From CAVWXT01 sp963759115 (GTDB lineage: Bacteria; Planctomycetota; Planctomycetia; Pirellulales; Thermoguttaceae), in NCBI GenBank assembly GCA_963759115.1, contig CAVWXT010000006.1, positions 1,302,001 through 1,366,000 of the forward strand: a stretch of DNA of 64,000 nucleotides, in the 5' to 3' direction. Under the pieces are notes generated by a model. That model made no database searches. It was not told the origin of the DNA and saw only the letters and a program-made list of their open reading frames with translations. Positions 10,366 through 19,600 of the stretch are shown here, piece by piece (positions within the stretch are counted from its first letter, which is position 1; each line of letters starts with the position of its first letter). A program made the translations under genes and the position numbers.

Positions 10366-11178
10366 AGTAAGGCCAGCTTCACTCCCGCCGGGGCAAGTTC
10401 ATGACGCCCGGCCAGCGCGTAAAAACGTTCCAATCCCTGCCGCTGCCGCGGGCCCAAGTGAAACGTCAGATGGTCGCGGAGGTAGGAAAGACAATCCGCC
10501 TCGGGAATGCCGATCAGCCGGGGCCGCTTGCCGGGCAATCTCTTCCAGCCGGGTGATGCCGTCGTCGCGGGCGGCGGCCAGGGCCGCGCCAATCCCCGAC
10601 AAATCGACGCCCGGCCGGGCAATCCACATGGCGAACACAAACGGCAGGCCCGTCCACCGCGACCACTCTTCGCCCAGGTCCCACTCGAACTCGAAGCCGC
10701 CGCCGGTGGGCAACATGCCCCGGTCGCCGATCAACAGCACCGCGTCGGCCGGCGAGTCGTCGAGCGAGGCCCCGATCGGCAGCGGCCGGGTCTCGGGCGA
10801 AACGCCAAACCGCTCCTTCAACAGAATCCGCGCCAGCGCGGCGCTGGTCCGCGACCCCTCGTCCAGCGCCAAGGTGCGCAGGCGTTCGACGGGAACGCGG
10901 CTGTAGAGCTTCACGCTCCGCACCGGCCCGTCGCAGGCGATGCAGGCGTCGGAGATGATCGCATAGCCGGCATGGCGGGCATACTCGATCGAGGGGATCA
11001 TCGCCACGTCGAGTTGCCCGGCGGCCAGGGCGTCGGCCAGCCGGCTGGGCAGGTCGACGACGATCTCCGCCTGCGGCGCGAGGCCGGCCAGCGAGAACAC
11101 CAACGGCCGGGCGTTCAGGTACGTCACCGCCCCCACGCGGACTCGGCCCGCCCTCGCCGCTTCCGATGGTTCTCGCAT
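10347..11178 (-). CDS. mqnA: chorismate dehydratase MqnA, frameshifted
   Basis: MqnA converts chorismate to 3-[(1-carboxyvinyl)oxy]benzoate, the first step of futalosine-dependent menaquinone synthesis. The fold starts at RVRVGAVTYLNARPLVFSL and continues with VDLPSRLADALAAGQLDVAM, PSIEYAR, SVKLYSRVP, TLALDEGSRTSAALARILL and AVLLIGDRGM. One indel near 10,530 moves the frame before IPEADCLSYLRDHLTFHLG. I prefer the ATG at 11,178, which gives a normal N-terminus. No gene for MqnE or MqnD is in the window. Confidence 0.92.
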
Positions 11179-11292
11179 GATCGGCTGCCCTGCCAGACAC
11201 GGCAAAACCTTCATTATAGGCGGCGGCGTCGGCTGGCGGAAGGAATGCCGCTTGGCGGCCAGGGCCAATCAGTTCTCCCAAATCCGGCTGTA

Positions 11293-11355
11293 GGAGGCGA
11301 CTCCTGTCGCCGATTTCCGGTTGTTTTCAAGCAATCGGCGACAGGAGTCGCCTCC
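11293..11355. repeat. perfect 23-bp inverted repeat hairpin
   Basis: The arms at 11293-11315 and 11333-11355 are exact complements (GGAGGCGACTCCTGTCGCCG plus ATT), with a 17-base loop. Each arm is itself nearly palindromic. It lies in the gap between divergent mqnA and the AAA ATPase gene. It looks like a member of an interspersed palindromic (REP/MITE-like) family rather than a simple terminator, as no T-run follows it. Confidence 0.85.
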
Positions 11356-11600
11356 CACAGTGAATAACTGATCAGCCCTGGCTTGGCGGCCGACGGAACG
11401 TCGGCCCAATTCCACCACAAGCCGCCGTGCCGGCGGCTGCCAAGCGGCGAAAATTGCCCGCCGGACAATCCGTGAACGTCTTGTCCCGTCCCGCGAGCGG
11501 CATAAACGTTTCGTTCGGCATATCCCTCACTCGGCCCTTTGACGGTCCACATTTCCAGAAGCTACAGTTGACGTGTCCCCTTTCCCTTTTTCACGTTGCC

Positions 11601-12980
11601 ATGGATATCTCCGGTAGCGAAGAACCCGTGATCGAGAACGACGTGGTTTTGCCGCGGCGCTCGATCGAATCGCGAAAATCACCGCGACGTCCGAGGTCGA
11701 GGCCACATCGTCGGCCGATGCCTTCACGCCGATCGAGCCGGCGTCGTTCCAGGCCGCCGATCTGAGCGACAGCGAAGTCGAGGCGCCTGGTCCTGAAGTT
11801 CCTGCTGGCCCGCGGCGACGCCGCCGGCCGCGACATCGCCGACCAGGTCAAGCTGCCCTTCGTGCTGGTCGACCGGCTGCTGCGCGACATGAAGAACGAC
11901 CAGACTCGTCGTCCATCGCGGGTCGGCCCCGATGAACGACTTCCAGTATCAGCTCAGCGATTTGGGCCGGGAGCGGGGGCGGCGGTATTCGCAGCACTGC
12001 ACCTACTTCGGCGCGGCGCCCGTCTCGTTGAACGACTACGTCGCCAGCGTCCACGCCCAGTCGCTCACCAACCAGCATCCCACGGCGGACGACCTGCACC
12101 GCGCGTTCGAGGGCCTGCTGTTGAGCCGGAAGATGCTCGATCGGCTCGGGCCGGCCGTCAATTCCGGCCGGGGATTGTTTCTCTTCGGCCCTCCGGGCAA
12201 CGGCAAGACGAGCATCGCCGAGCGGATCACGGCCGCCTTCGGCCGCGAGATTTGGATTCCCCGCGCGATCGGCGTCGACGGCGAGATCATCCGCCTCTAC
12301 GATCCCGTGAACCACGAGGAGGCGCCGCTGGAACAGGGCACGGGACTGCTCGACCCGCGGAAGATCGACAAGCGCTGGATTCGCATCCGCCGGCCCACGA
12401 TCGTCGCCGGCGGCGAACTGACCATGTCGCAGCTCGAAGTGACCAACAACACCGTCGACCGGCATCAGCGAGGCGCCGCTGCAATTGAAGAGCAATTGCG
12501 GCACGCTGGTGATCGACGATTTCGGCCGCCAGCGGATGCGCATCGACGAATTGCTGAACCGCTGGATCGTGCCCTTGGAGAAGCGCTACGACTTCCTCAA
12601 CCTGCCCAACGGCAAGAAGATCGAGGTGCCCTTTCGACCAACTCGTGGTGTTCTCGACCAACCTCGAGCCGCGCGAGCTGGTCGACGAGGCGTTCTTGCG
12701 CCGCATCCCCTACAAGATCGAGATCATCGATCCCACGCAGGACGAGTTCCGCCGGCTCTTCGAGCTGATGGCGCCGAAGCTGGACGTGGCCTATCGGCAG
12801 GACGCGGTCGACTATCTGATCGCCACGCACTACGAACAGGCCAACCGGCCGTTCCGCTTCTGCCATCCTCGCGACCTGCTGCTCCAGGTCCGCAACTACT
12901 GCCAGTACCACCGCTGCCCGGCGGAGATGACCAACGAGCACTTTGACCGGGCGGTGGAGAACTACTTCGCGGTGATGTGA
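11601..12980 (+). CDS. AAA family ATPase, frameshifted
   Basis: This is a planctomycete-type AAA ATPase. A weakly conserved N-terminus (PIEPASFQAADLSDSEVEA) is followed by a winged-helix-like stretch (LARGDAAGRDIADQVKLPFV). The ATPase core has Walker A LFGPPGNGKTSIAERI and Walker B TLVIDDFGRQRM, then VVFSTNLEPRELVDEAFLRR (sensor/arginine region). Its partner or substrate is unknown. Frames break near 11,660, 11,785, 11,915, 12,470 and 12,635; the last two are one-base insertions (CGGCATCAGC for CGG ATC AGC, and CCCTTTCGAC for CCC TTC GAC). The stop is at 12,978-12,980. Confidence 0.85.
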
Positions 12981-13169
12981 ACCGCTCACGGCCGCTGCTC
13001 GCGGGCTGGCGGGGGTGTGGAGCAAGTTGCCCGGCGCAATGGGCACGGCCAGGGCAGTGGCCGCGAGACCGGGGACGACGATCGAGCAGACCAGCACTTG
13101 CCGCGCGGGGCTCCTTTTGATAATCTGCGCTAAGTTCGCCACTCCATCCCAATCAGTTTTTTGCCCCTG

Positions 13170-14328
13170 ATGCCTGCCGATCTCTTCGAAAGCAGTGATA
13201 GCGTCCGCAACGCCCGGCCGTTGAAGTACGCGCAAAGCGTAACGTTTCGCAAGCCCTTGCTTCTCGAGTTGGGCGGGCAATTGCCGGAAGTGACCGTGGC
13301 GTTCGAGACCTATGGGCGGTTGAGCCCGCAGGGCGACAACGCCGTGCTGATCTGCCACGCGCTCTCGGGCGATTCGCACGTCGCCCGGCACGACGCCGAG
13401 GATGATCCCGGCTGGTGGGACATTCTCGTGGGACCGGGCAAGCCGATCGACACCGATCGCTACTTCGTCATCTGTCCCAACATCCTCGGCGGCTGCCGCG
13501 GCACGACGGGGCCCAACAGCATCGACCCGGCACGGGCTGCCGGTACGCCACGCAGTTTCCCGCCATCACCGTCGGCGACATCGTCGAGGTGCAACGGCGG
13601 TTGATCGATCACCTGGGCATCGGGCGGCTGCTGGCGGTGATCGGCGGGTCGCTGGGCGGGCACATGGTGCTGGATTGGGCCACGCGGTTCCCCGAGCGCG
13701 TTGCCGGCGCGGTCGCCGTGGCCACCTCTTCGCGGCTGACCAGCCAGGCGCTGGCCTTCGACGTCGTCGGCCGCAACGCCATCCTCCGCGATCCGGCGTA
13801 CCAGAACGGGCAATACTACGATCACGGCCCCGGGCCGACGGTCGGGTTGGCCATCGCGCGGATGCTCGGACACATCACCTACCTCTCGCGCGAGGCGATG
13901 ACGCAGAAGTTCGACGCCCAGCGGCTCCAGCCCCGCGACGTGCAGACCCATTTCGAGACGAGGTTCGCCGTCGGCTCCTACCTCGCCTATCAAGGCGACC
14001 GCTTCGGCGAGCGTTTCGACGCCAACAGCTATCTCACGCTGACGATGGCCATCGACCTGTTCGACCTGGGCGACACGCGGGAGAAACTGGCCGAGGCCCT
14101 GCGGCGGTCGGATTGCCGCTGGCTGCTGATGAGCTTTACGAGCGACTGGCTGTTTCCGCCCTTTCAGTCGCAAGAGATCGTCGACAGCCTGATCGCCGGC
14201 AACAAGCCCGTCAGCTACTGCAACGTGGTGTCCGACTGCGGGCACGACGCCTTCTTGCTGCCGAACCAACTGGACGTGTACGGCGAATTGATTCGCGCGT
14301 TTCTGGCCAACCTGGCAACCAAGGGGGA
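13170..14328 (+). CDS. metX: homoserine O-acetyltransferase MetX, frameshifted
   Basis: MetX activates homoserine by acylation for methionine synthesis. It is an alpha/beta hydrolase with AVLICHALSGDSHVA, NILGGCRGTTGPNSIDP, the nucleophile elbow VIGGSLGGHMVLDWA, and the C-terminal catalytic region FTSDWLFPPFQSQEIVDSL and SDCGHDAFLL. One base is missing near 13,533, between SIDPA and YATQFPAITV. The ATG at 13,170 fits the family length. After LANLATK the frame runs on through low-complexity sequence without a stop, so the exact end, and whether metX is fused to metW, are unclear. Confidence 0.92.
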
Positions 14329-14460
14329 CGAGGGACGAGGGACGAGGAACGAGGGAGACTTGGACGCGGAGGGTGAGCTGTCGGCAGCCGTCGGTAAATC
14401 CAAGATCCAAGATCCAAGATCCCAAATCCAAGATCTTCAATCCCACGCCACTCCGCCCGC
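14329..14460. repeat. low-complexity spacer between metX and metW
   Basis: The spacer contains GGGACGAG units (14,328-14,360) and five near-copies of ATCCAAG/ATCCCAA (14,397-14,440). Similar short-unit runs fill other gene gaps in this window. The stretch is open in the metX frame, so translation could pass through it. Confidence 0.6.
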
Positions 14461-14470
14461 GCCCATAGCC

Positions 14471-15079
14471 CCACGAGCATCTTCCAGCACAATCGCCTCG
14501 ATTACGAAACGATCCTGGAACTCATCCCGCCGGGCGCCCGCGTGCTGGATCTCGGTTGCGGCACGGGCGGATTGCTGGCGCGGCTGCGGCGACGCGGCCA
14601 CCAGAGAATCGTGGGCATCGAGCGGGACGAGCAGGCGATCGTGTCCTGTGTCCGCCGCGGGCTGGACGTGGTCCAGGCCGACTTGAACAAGGGCCTGGCC
14701 GCCTTCGCCGACGGCCAATTCGATTTCGTGGTGCTCTCCCAGACGCTACAAACGGTGCTGGACGTGCCGAGGGTGCTCCGCGACATGCTCCGAGTCGGCC
14801 GGCGGGGGATCGTCAGCTTCCCGAACGTCGCGTATCGCAAGCTGCGCACCGAGTTGGCTGAACTCGGCCGGGCGCCGCGGGTACACGCCGAACACGGATT
14901 CCAGTGGCACGACACGCCCTACCTCCGATTCCTCTCCATCGCCGACTTCGAGGAATTCTGTCGCCAACAGGGCTTCACGATCCACCAGCAGATCGCCCTG
15001 GACACGGCGGCGGACTCGCCGGGTCGTCGACGACCCCAACCTCAACGCCGACGTGGCGGTCATGGTGTTGAGTTCGTGA
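14471..15079 (+). CDS. metW: methionine biosynthesis protein MetW, frameshifted at the end
   Basis: MetW is a small SAM-methyltransferase-fold protein that works with MetX. The seen pieces are FQHNRLDYETILELIPPGAR, VLDLGCGTGGLLARL (SAM-binding motif), VQADLNKGLAAFADGQFDF, VLSQTLQTVLDVPRVLRDML and SFPNVAYRKLRTEL. Near 15,010 one indel hides the usual end VVDDPNLNADVAVMVLS, whose stop is at 15,077-15,079. No ATG or ribosome binding site is visible before the conserved N-terminus, so the start given is only where homology begins. It may be fused to metX. Confidence 0.85.
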
Positions 15080-15221
15080 TCCCGGCAAAAACCGTGCAAT
15101 TGGTATCCTCGCCCTGCCGATAGTTGATATGTGCGCCCGCACGCGCCCCGCGCGGCCGGACCTCCCTTGAATTAGGGGGACGCGGGGCCGTGTGTTCGTC
15201 TTCATCCAGGAGCCACGTATC

Positions 15222-15554
15222 ATGCAGATCAAGGTCTACGTCCCCAAGGTCATCGAGATTGCCAGCGAATACCTGCCGGCGTTGGCCAAACGTGCTGCCG
15301 ACAGCCTGGGCGAGCGGTCCCACGAGGTTTCGGCGACGCGGGGGCACCTTGTGCGTCAGGCCGTTCAGGACGGACTGCTCCGCGAGTTCGATCCCTTGAT
15401 CGGCCAGGACGGCACCGTGGACCTGGTGTGCGATCCGGGCGTCGAGATCCCGCTGGAATTCGAGAATCGGACCCTCAGCCTCGCCGAACTGCTGGAGGCT
15501 CTCCAATACAAGCGGAACTGGGCCGATGTCCAGACGGCTTCCGAAGCGGCCTGA
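15222..15554 (+). CDS. hypothetical protein, about 110 aa
   Basis: This is a soluble acidic protein starting MQIKVYVPKVIEIASEYLP and containing FENRTLSLAELLEALQYKRN. AGGAG at 15,208 supports the ATG at 15,222. It has a beta-rich C-terminal half with DLVCDPGVEIPLEFENRTLS. I do not recognise the family. It follows metW by about 140 bases on the same strand. Confidence 0.6.
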   Translation: MQIKVYVPKVIEIASEYLPALAKRAADSLGERSHEVSATRGHLVRQAVQDGLLREFDPLIGQDGTVDLVCDPGVEIPLEFENRTLSLAELLEALQYKRNWADVQTASEAA

Positions 15555-15797
15555 CCTTTCTGCCGTGACGCCCGAAAAGAACCGGCCCCTTGAGTGGGTT
15601 GCACGCCTATCTGCACGCGTGAAGAGTCACATTGCAGTCAACCCCATCTGTAGTATTACTACACGCCATCCTTATTTCCCAATGACGGGGCGATGGGGTG
15701 GCGTTCTTGCCTGAATTGTGGCATACTGGGGTCGTTCGGGGAGCATCGTCTGGCCGAGGCGCTTTCCCACCGCAATTCTTCTGGTGGAGGCGATCCG

Positions 15798-18481
15798 ATG
15801 GTTGACAGTAAGAACCCAGTTTTCAGCGACCAAGACTACCACGTCGGTGCGGTCAGCGAGAGCCCTTCTCTCTCCCAATCATTCTCGGACACAGGCGCAT
15901 GGGACGACGCGCCGATCGAGCGGCCGAAGGACGAATCGCCGCGGCCAGCGGAGCCGGCCAGTGAAGCTCGCGCGAGCACGGAGAACTCTGCCGTGCTGCT
16001 GAAGGTGGCACTGGCGGGCGGAGGGTTTCTGTTGTTGGTGTTGATCGTCGGCTGGCAGTTGGGCTGGTTCGGCGGCAGCGATCCCGTGTTGCCGGCGGCG
16101 GTGGCAGCGTCTGCCGCGCCGGCGCCAATGCCGATGCCAGCGCCGGAAGCCAAGCCTCAGGAACCGATCGCCGTGGTGGCCCAAGCGCCCAGAGGCGAGC
16201 CTCGAAGGCGGGAGCCCGGCAACCAAGAATCCGCGAAGCCCGAAACTCCCAAACAACAAGAGGCGGCGAAAGGCCAAGAGACGCCGTTGCCCGACAACGT
16301 GGCCACGTGGAAGAAGGAAGATTATTTCCGCGCCCGCCAGGAGAATGCCCCGAAGTTGTTGTCGGCGATCGCGTACCTGGGCGATAAGGTTCGCGGCAGC
16401 GGACCGGCGGCCCAAGGATTGGCCGAATTGCTGAAGCCGCAGCCGGCCGCGACGCCGCCCGCTTCGGCTCAGGCGTCAAAGGCAGGAAATGCCCGCACCG
16501 CGGCGGATGTTGCCAAGCTGGTGGCAACGATCGTCGCGGCGCTGGGCAACAATGGCAGCGAGTTTGCCCGCGGCGTCCTGGAGCAAATCGTTGCCGGGTC
16601 CTTCGCCACCGATGACGACGCGGTGGCCGTGGAGGTGGCCTTGGAGACCCTGGCCGCCCATCCGTCTGCGGAGAACGACGGGTTGCTCCTGCGCGATCAC
16701 GGCTCCCGAAATCCTCCGCCCCGCCGATCACCAGGGACCGTGGCCGGCCAGGGACCTGCGCGTCAGGGCGCTGGATCTGATCCGGCCGGTCGCCCCGGCC
16801 GAGTTGCGCACGAAGCTGGCCGAGGCCGTGGCCAACCGCTTCGCCAAGCTTGACTCGCGCGACCCGATCCGCGAATTCCTGCTGGCATCGAATCCGCTCA
16901 ACTGCGGGGCCCAGATGGTTCTCTACGAGAACCCCAACATGTCCAAGGAGATTCGGACCCGGTTGGAGCAACAGTTTGCCGACTACGGTTCGCTGGCGAT
17001 GGACTGCTTGATGGGACTGACGGTCAAGGCCCGGCCCGTCACCCCCGGTCCGGCGCTCGCGGGGCTCGCGCTGCCAGGCGCCGCCAATGCCGCCAATGCC
17101 CCCAGCGCCAACAGCGCCGCCGACGTCGGCCGAAGAATCAAGGAAGAGGCCGAGCTGGTGAGAAAGCGGATGGAAGACGCCGAGCAGGCGAGGAAGGCAC
17201 AGGAAGACGCCGCCCGTGTCGAATCGGACGAAGATCGTGGACGGGCCCAAGCGATACAACGGGAAGCGGCCAACGAAGCGCGGCAGCGGGAGGACGCCCA
17301 ACGTCGGGATGCTGAGTACCGGGCCAAGCATTTGTCAGGCAGAATGAAACAAGACGAGAAACGGCGTACGCAGCAAGATGAAGCTACCACACGAGAACGG
17401 GCGCGCACGGGCCAGGAAGAGGCGGCCCGTCAGCCGGTGCCTACGGCGCCTCAAGACGTCGCCCGCACTCAGGCCCGCAAGGACATTCCGCAAGTGGTGA
17501 TGGCGACGCCCCTCGTCGTGGATCCCGACTTGGCAGCTCGGCTGGCGAGCCAAGTGTGGTCGGAGGAATTCCGGGCCGTGCTCGATCCGCAGTTGGAGAA
17601 GCTCAGTTCTCTGGACCGGCAGCCGCAGTTGGTAGTGCTGGCCAGCACGGTTCCCGTGGAGTCCACCCGCGCCGCTTTGGCCAAGGCCCTGAAGAAGCAT
17701 TGGAGTGACGGCCCCAAGGCCCTGGAATCCGCGGGGCTGCTCAATCCGTTGATCACTGACCCCGGACTGTTGGTTCTTGTCAAGATGATGACGCCACGGA
17801 AAGATCCCAAGGTGGTCAAGCTGCCGGCTGGGCGAGGATCCATGGATGTCGATCGGCCGCCCGATTTCGAGGGACGAAGGGGCGGCCCGGAGCGCGGCGG
17901 CAAGCAACAGTCCGAGGCCGTCAAACAAGCCTTGCAGAAGAAGAAGCAGGAGGACGACGCGAAAGAAGATTGGGCGTCCCTGTCGTCCAAGCTGGTGCAG
18001 AACTGGTGCAAGCGATTGAACGCCGCGGTCGTAGCCCGCGAGAAATTGGCTGCCGAGGCGGGTCAACCCATCGACGCCGCGCCCAAGCTCCCCAGCAATT
18101 TCGAACTGGATTCCGGCGCGAATCGTGGTCGCGTATCACGCCGTCTGGCCCGAGGAAACGCCCCCCGCCTTGTCGGAACACAAGCCCGGCACTGCGGAAG
18201 TCTATTACGTCCGCGCCGAGGAAACCAACAAGCCCAAGAAGGCCATCGCCGCCTACAGCAAGCAGGCCCGCGTCAAGCCGAACGAACTCCGCACCCTCGA
18301 CAAGGGCTCGTGGATCGATAGCTGGCGAGCCTTGCCGCAGAACGACCGCCGCCGGTCGCTCGACGTGGTGGTCACGCGAACCGTCGACAAGGCCGAAGAT
18401 ATCGCCAAAGACGACGAGGAAGAAGACCTCATCGTGGAGGTTCTCGCCATCGAGATCGCCAACCCGATCAGCCGCGAATAG
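15798..18481 (+). CDS. large single-pass membrane protein with coiled coil, frameshifted
   Basis: The protein (about 890 aa after frame repair) has a disordered N-terminus, one membrane helix (LLKVALAGGGFLLLVLIVGW, about residue 70-92) and a Pro/Ala/Glu-rich linker. A helical domain follows, then a long charged coiled coil (RIKEEAELVRKRMEDAEQAR), and a C-terminal globular part ending VLAIEIANPISRE. The ATG at 15,798 follows GGAGG. Frames change near 16,700 and 18,118. Such proteins with unknown roles are common in planctomycetes; a structural or envelope function would be a guess. Confidence 0.7.
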
Positions 18482-18498
18482 CGCCGCGGTCAGCCTGC

Positions 18499-19407
18499 AT
18501 GGTCATCCAACCCCACAGCACCCGCCTCGGCTGGATCGGCACCGGAGTGATGGGGGCGAGCATGTGCGGGCATCTGCTCCGCGCCGGCTTCGCCGCTACG
18601 GTGTTCAACCGTGCCCGGGCCAAGGCCCAGCCGCTCTTGGCCGCCGGCGCCGCTTGGGCCGATTCCCCCAAAGCCGTGGCCGCCGCCTCCGACGTCGTGT
18701 TCACCATGGTCGGCTATCCGGCCGACGTCCGCCAGGTGATCCTCGCACCGGACGGCGTGTTGGCCGGCTGCCGGCCGGGCAGCATCGTCGTCGACATGAC
18801 CACGAGCGAACCCTCGCTGGCCGTCGAGATCGCCCAGACGGCGGCCAAGGCGGGCGTTCAGGCCATCGACGCCCCCGTCTCCGGCGGCGACGTGGGCGCC
18901 CGCGAAGCCCGCCTCTCGATCATGATCGGCGGCGACGCCGAGGTGGCCGAGTCGCTGCGGCCGTGCTGGCAAGCGATGGGCAAGACCTTCGTTCGCCAGG
19001 GCGGACCCGGCGCCGGTCAGCACACCAAAATGGTCAACCAGATCCTGATCGCCGGCAACATGATCGGCGTCTGCGAAAGCCTGCTCTACGCCTATCGGGC
19101 CGGACTGGACCTGGAAACCGCCGTGCAGTCGGTGGCCAGCGGCGCGGCCGGGAGTTGGTCGCTCTCGAACCTCGGCCCGCGGATCATTGCCAACAACTTC
19201 GCGCCGGGCTTCTTCGTGGAACACTTCATCAAGGACCTGGGCATCGCCCTGGCCGAGGCAAAACGGATGGGGCTCTGCCTGCCGGGTCTGGCCCTGGCCA
19301 ACCAGTTGTATCTCTCGCTGGCCGCCCACGGCCACGGCCGCGCCGGCACCCAGGCCCTGCAATTGGCCCTGGCCGACATGTCGAACATCGACTGGCCGAA
19401 ACGCTAA
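18499..19407 (+). CDS. NAD(P)-dependent 3-hydroxyisobutyrate dehydrogenase family oxidoreductase
   Basis: This 302-residue beta-hydroxyacid dehydrogenase has the Rossmann motif LGWIGTGVMGASMCGHLLRA at the N-terminus, the substrate motif DAPVSGGDVGAREARLS near residue 125, and the catalytic-lysine region GAGQHTKMVNQIL near 175. The frame is intact. The substrate could be 3-hydroxyisobutyrate, tartronate semialdehyde or a related acid; nothing nearby decides. It starts 18 bases after the large membrane protein ends, which suggests co-transcription. Confidence 0.88.
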   Translation: MVIQPHSTRLGWIGTGVMGASMCGHLLRAGFAATVFNRARAKAQPLLAAGAAWADSPKAVAAASDVVFTMVGYPADVRQVILAPDGVLAGCRPGSIVVDMTTSEPSLAVEIAQTAAKAGVQAIDAPVSGGDVGAREARLSIMIGGDAEVAESLRPCWQAMGKTFVRQGGPGAGQHTKMVNQILIAGNMIGVCESLLYAYRAGLDLETAVQSVASGAAGSWSLSNLGPRIIANNFAPGFFVEHFIKDLGIALAEAKRMGLCLPGLALANQLYLSLAAHGHGRAGTQALQLALADMSNIDWPKR

Positions 19408-19438
19408 GGCGTTGCGTCAGAATAAGCCAATTACGTTT

Positions 19439-19537
19439 GTAGGGCGAGTCCTCCGACTGTAGGACGAGTTTTCTAACCGTAGGACGAGTTTTCCAACTCG
19501 TCCCGCAGCATTCGACGAGTGGGAGAACTCGCCCTAC
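19439..19537. repeat. short tandem and inverted repeats (GTAGGRCGAG units)
   Basis: Three direct units of about 20 bases beginning GTAGGGCGAG or GTAGGACGAG lie at 19,439, 19,459 and 19,479. An inverted copy (GGGAGAACTCGCCCTAC) lies at 19,521-19,537. Pairing of the last unit with the inverted copy would give a hairpin in the spacer after the dehydrogenase gene. Confidence 0.75.
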
Positions 19538-19600
19538 GGCAAGTCGTGTGGTCTATTCTGACGCGGGCGCGGACAATCTTCACGGCAAAGGAGTCCAACG

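Noticed and set aside
3780..18481. Programmed frameshifting or recoding in core genes
   Set aside because: Indels fall at unrelated sites, in both directions, several per gene, with no shared slippery motif; error or decay is simpler.
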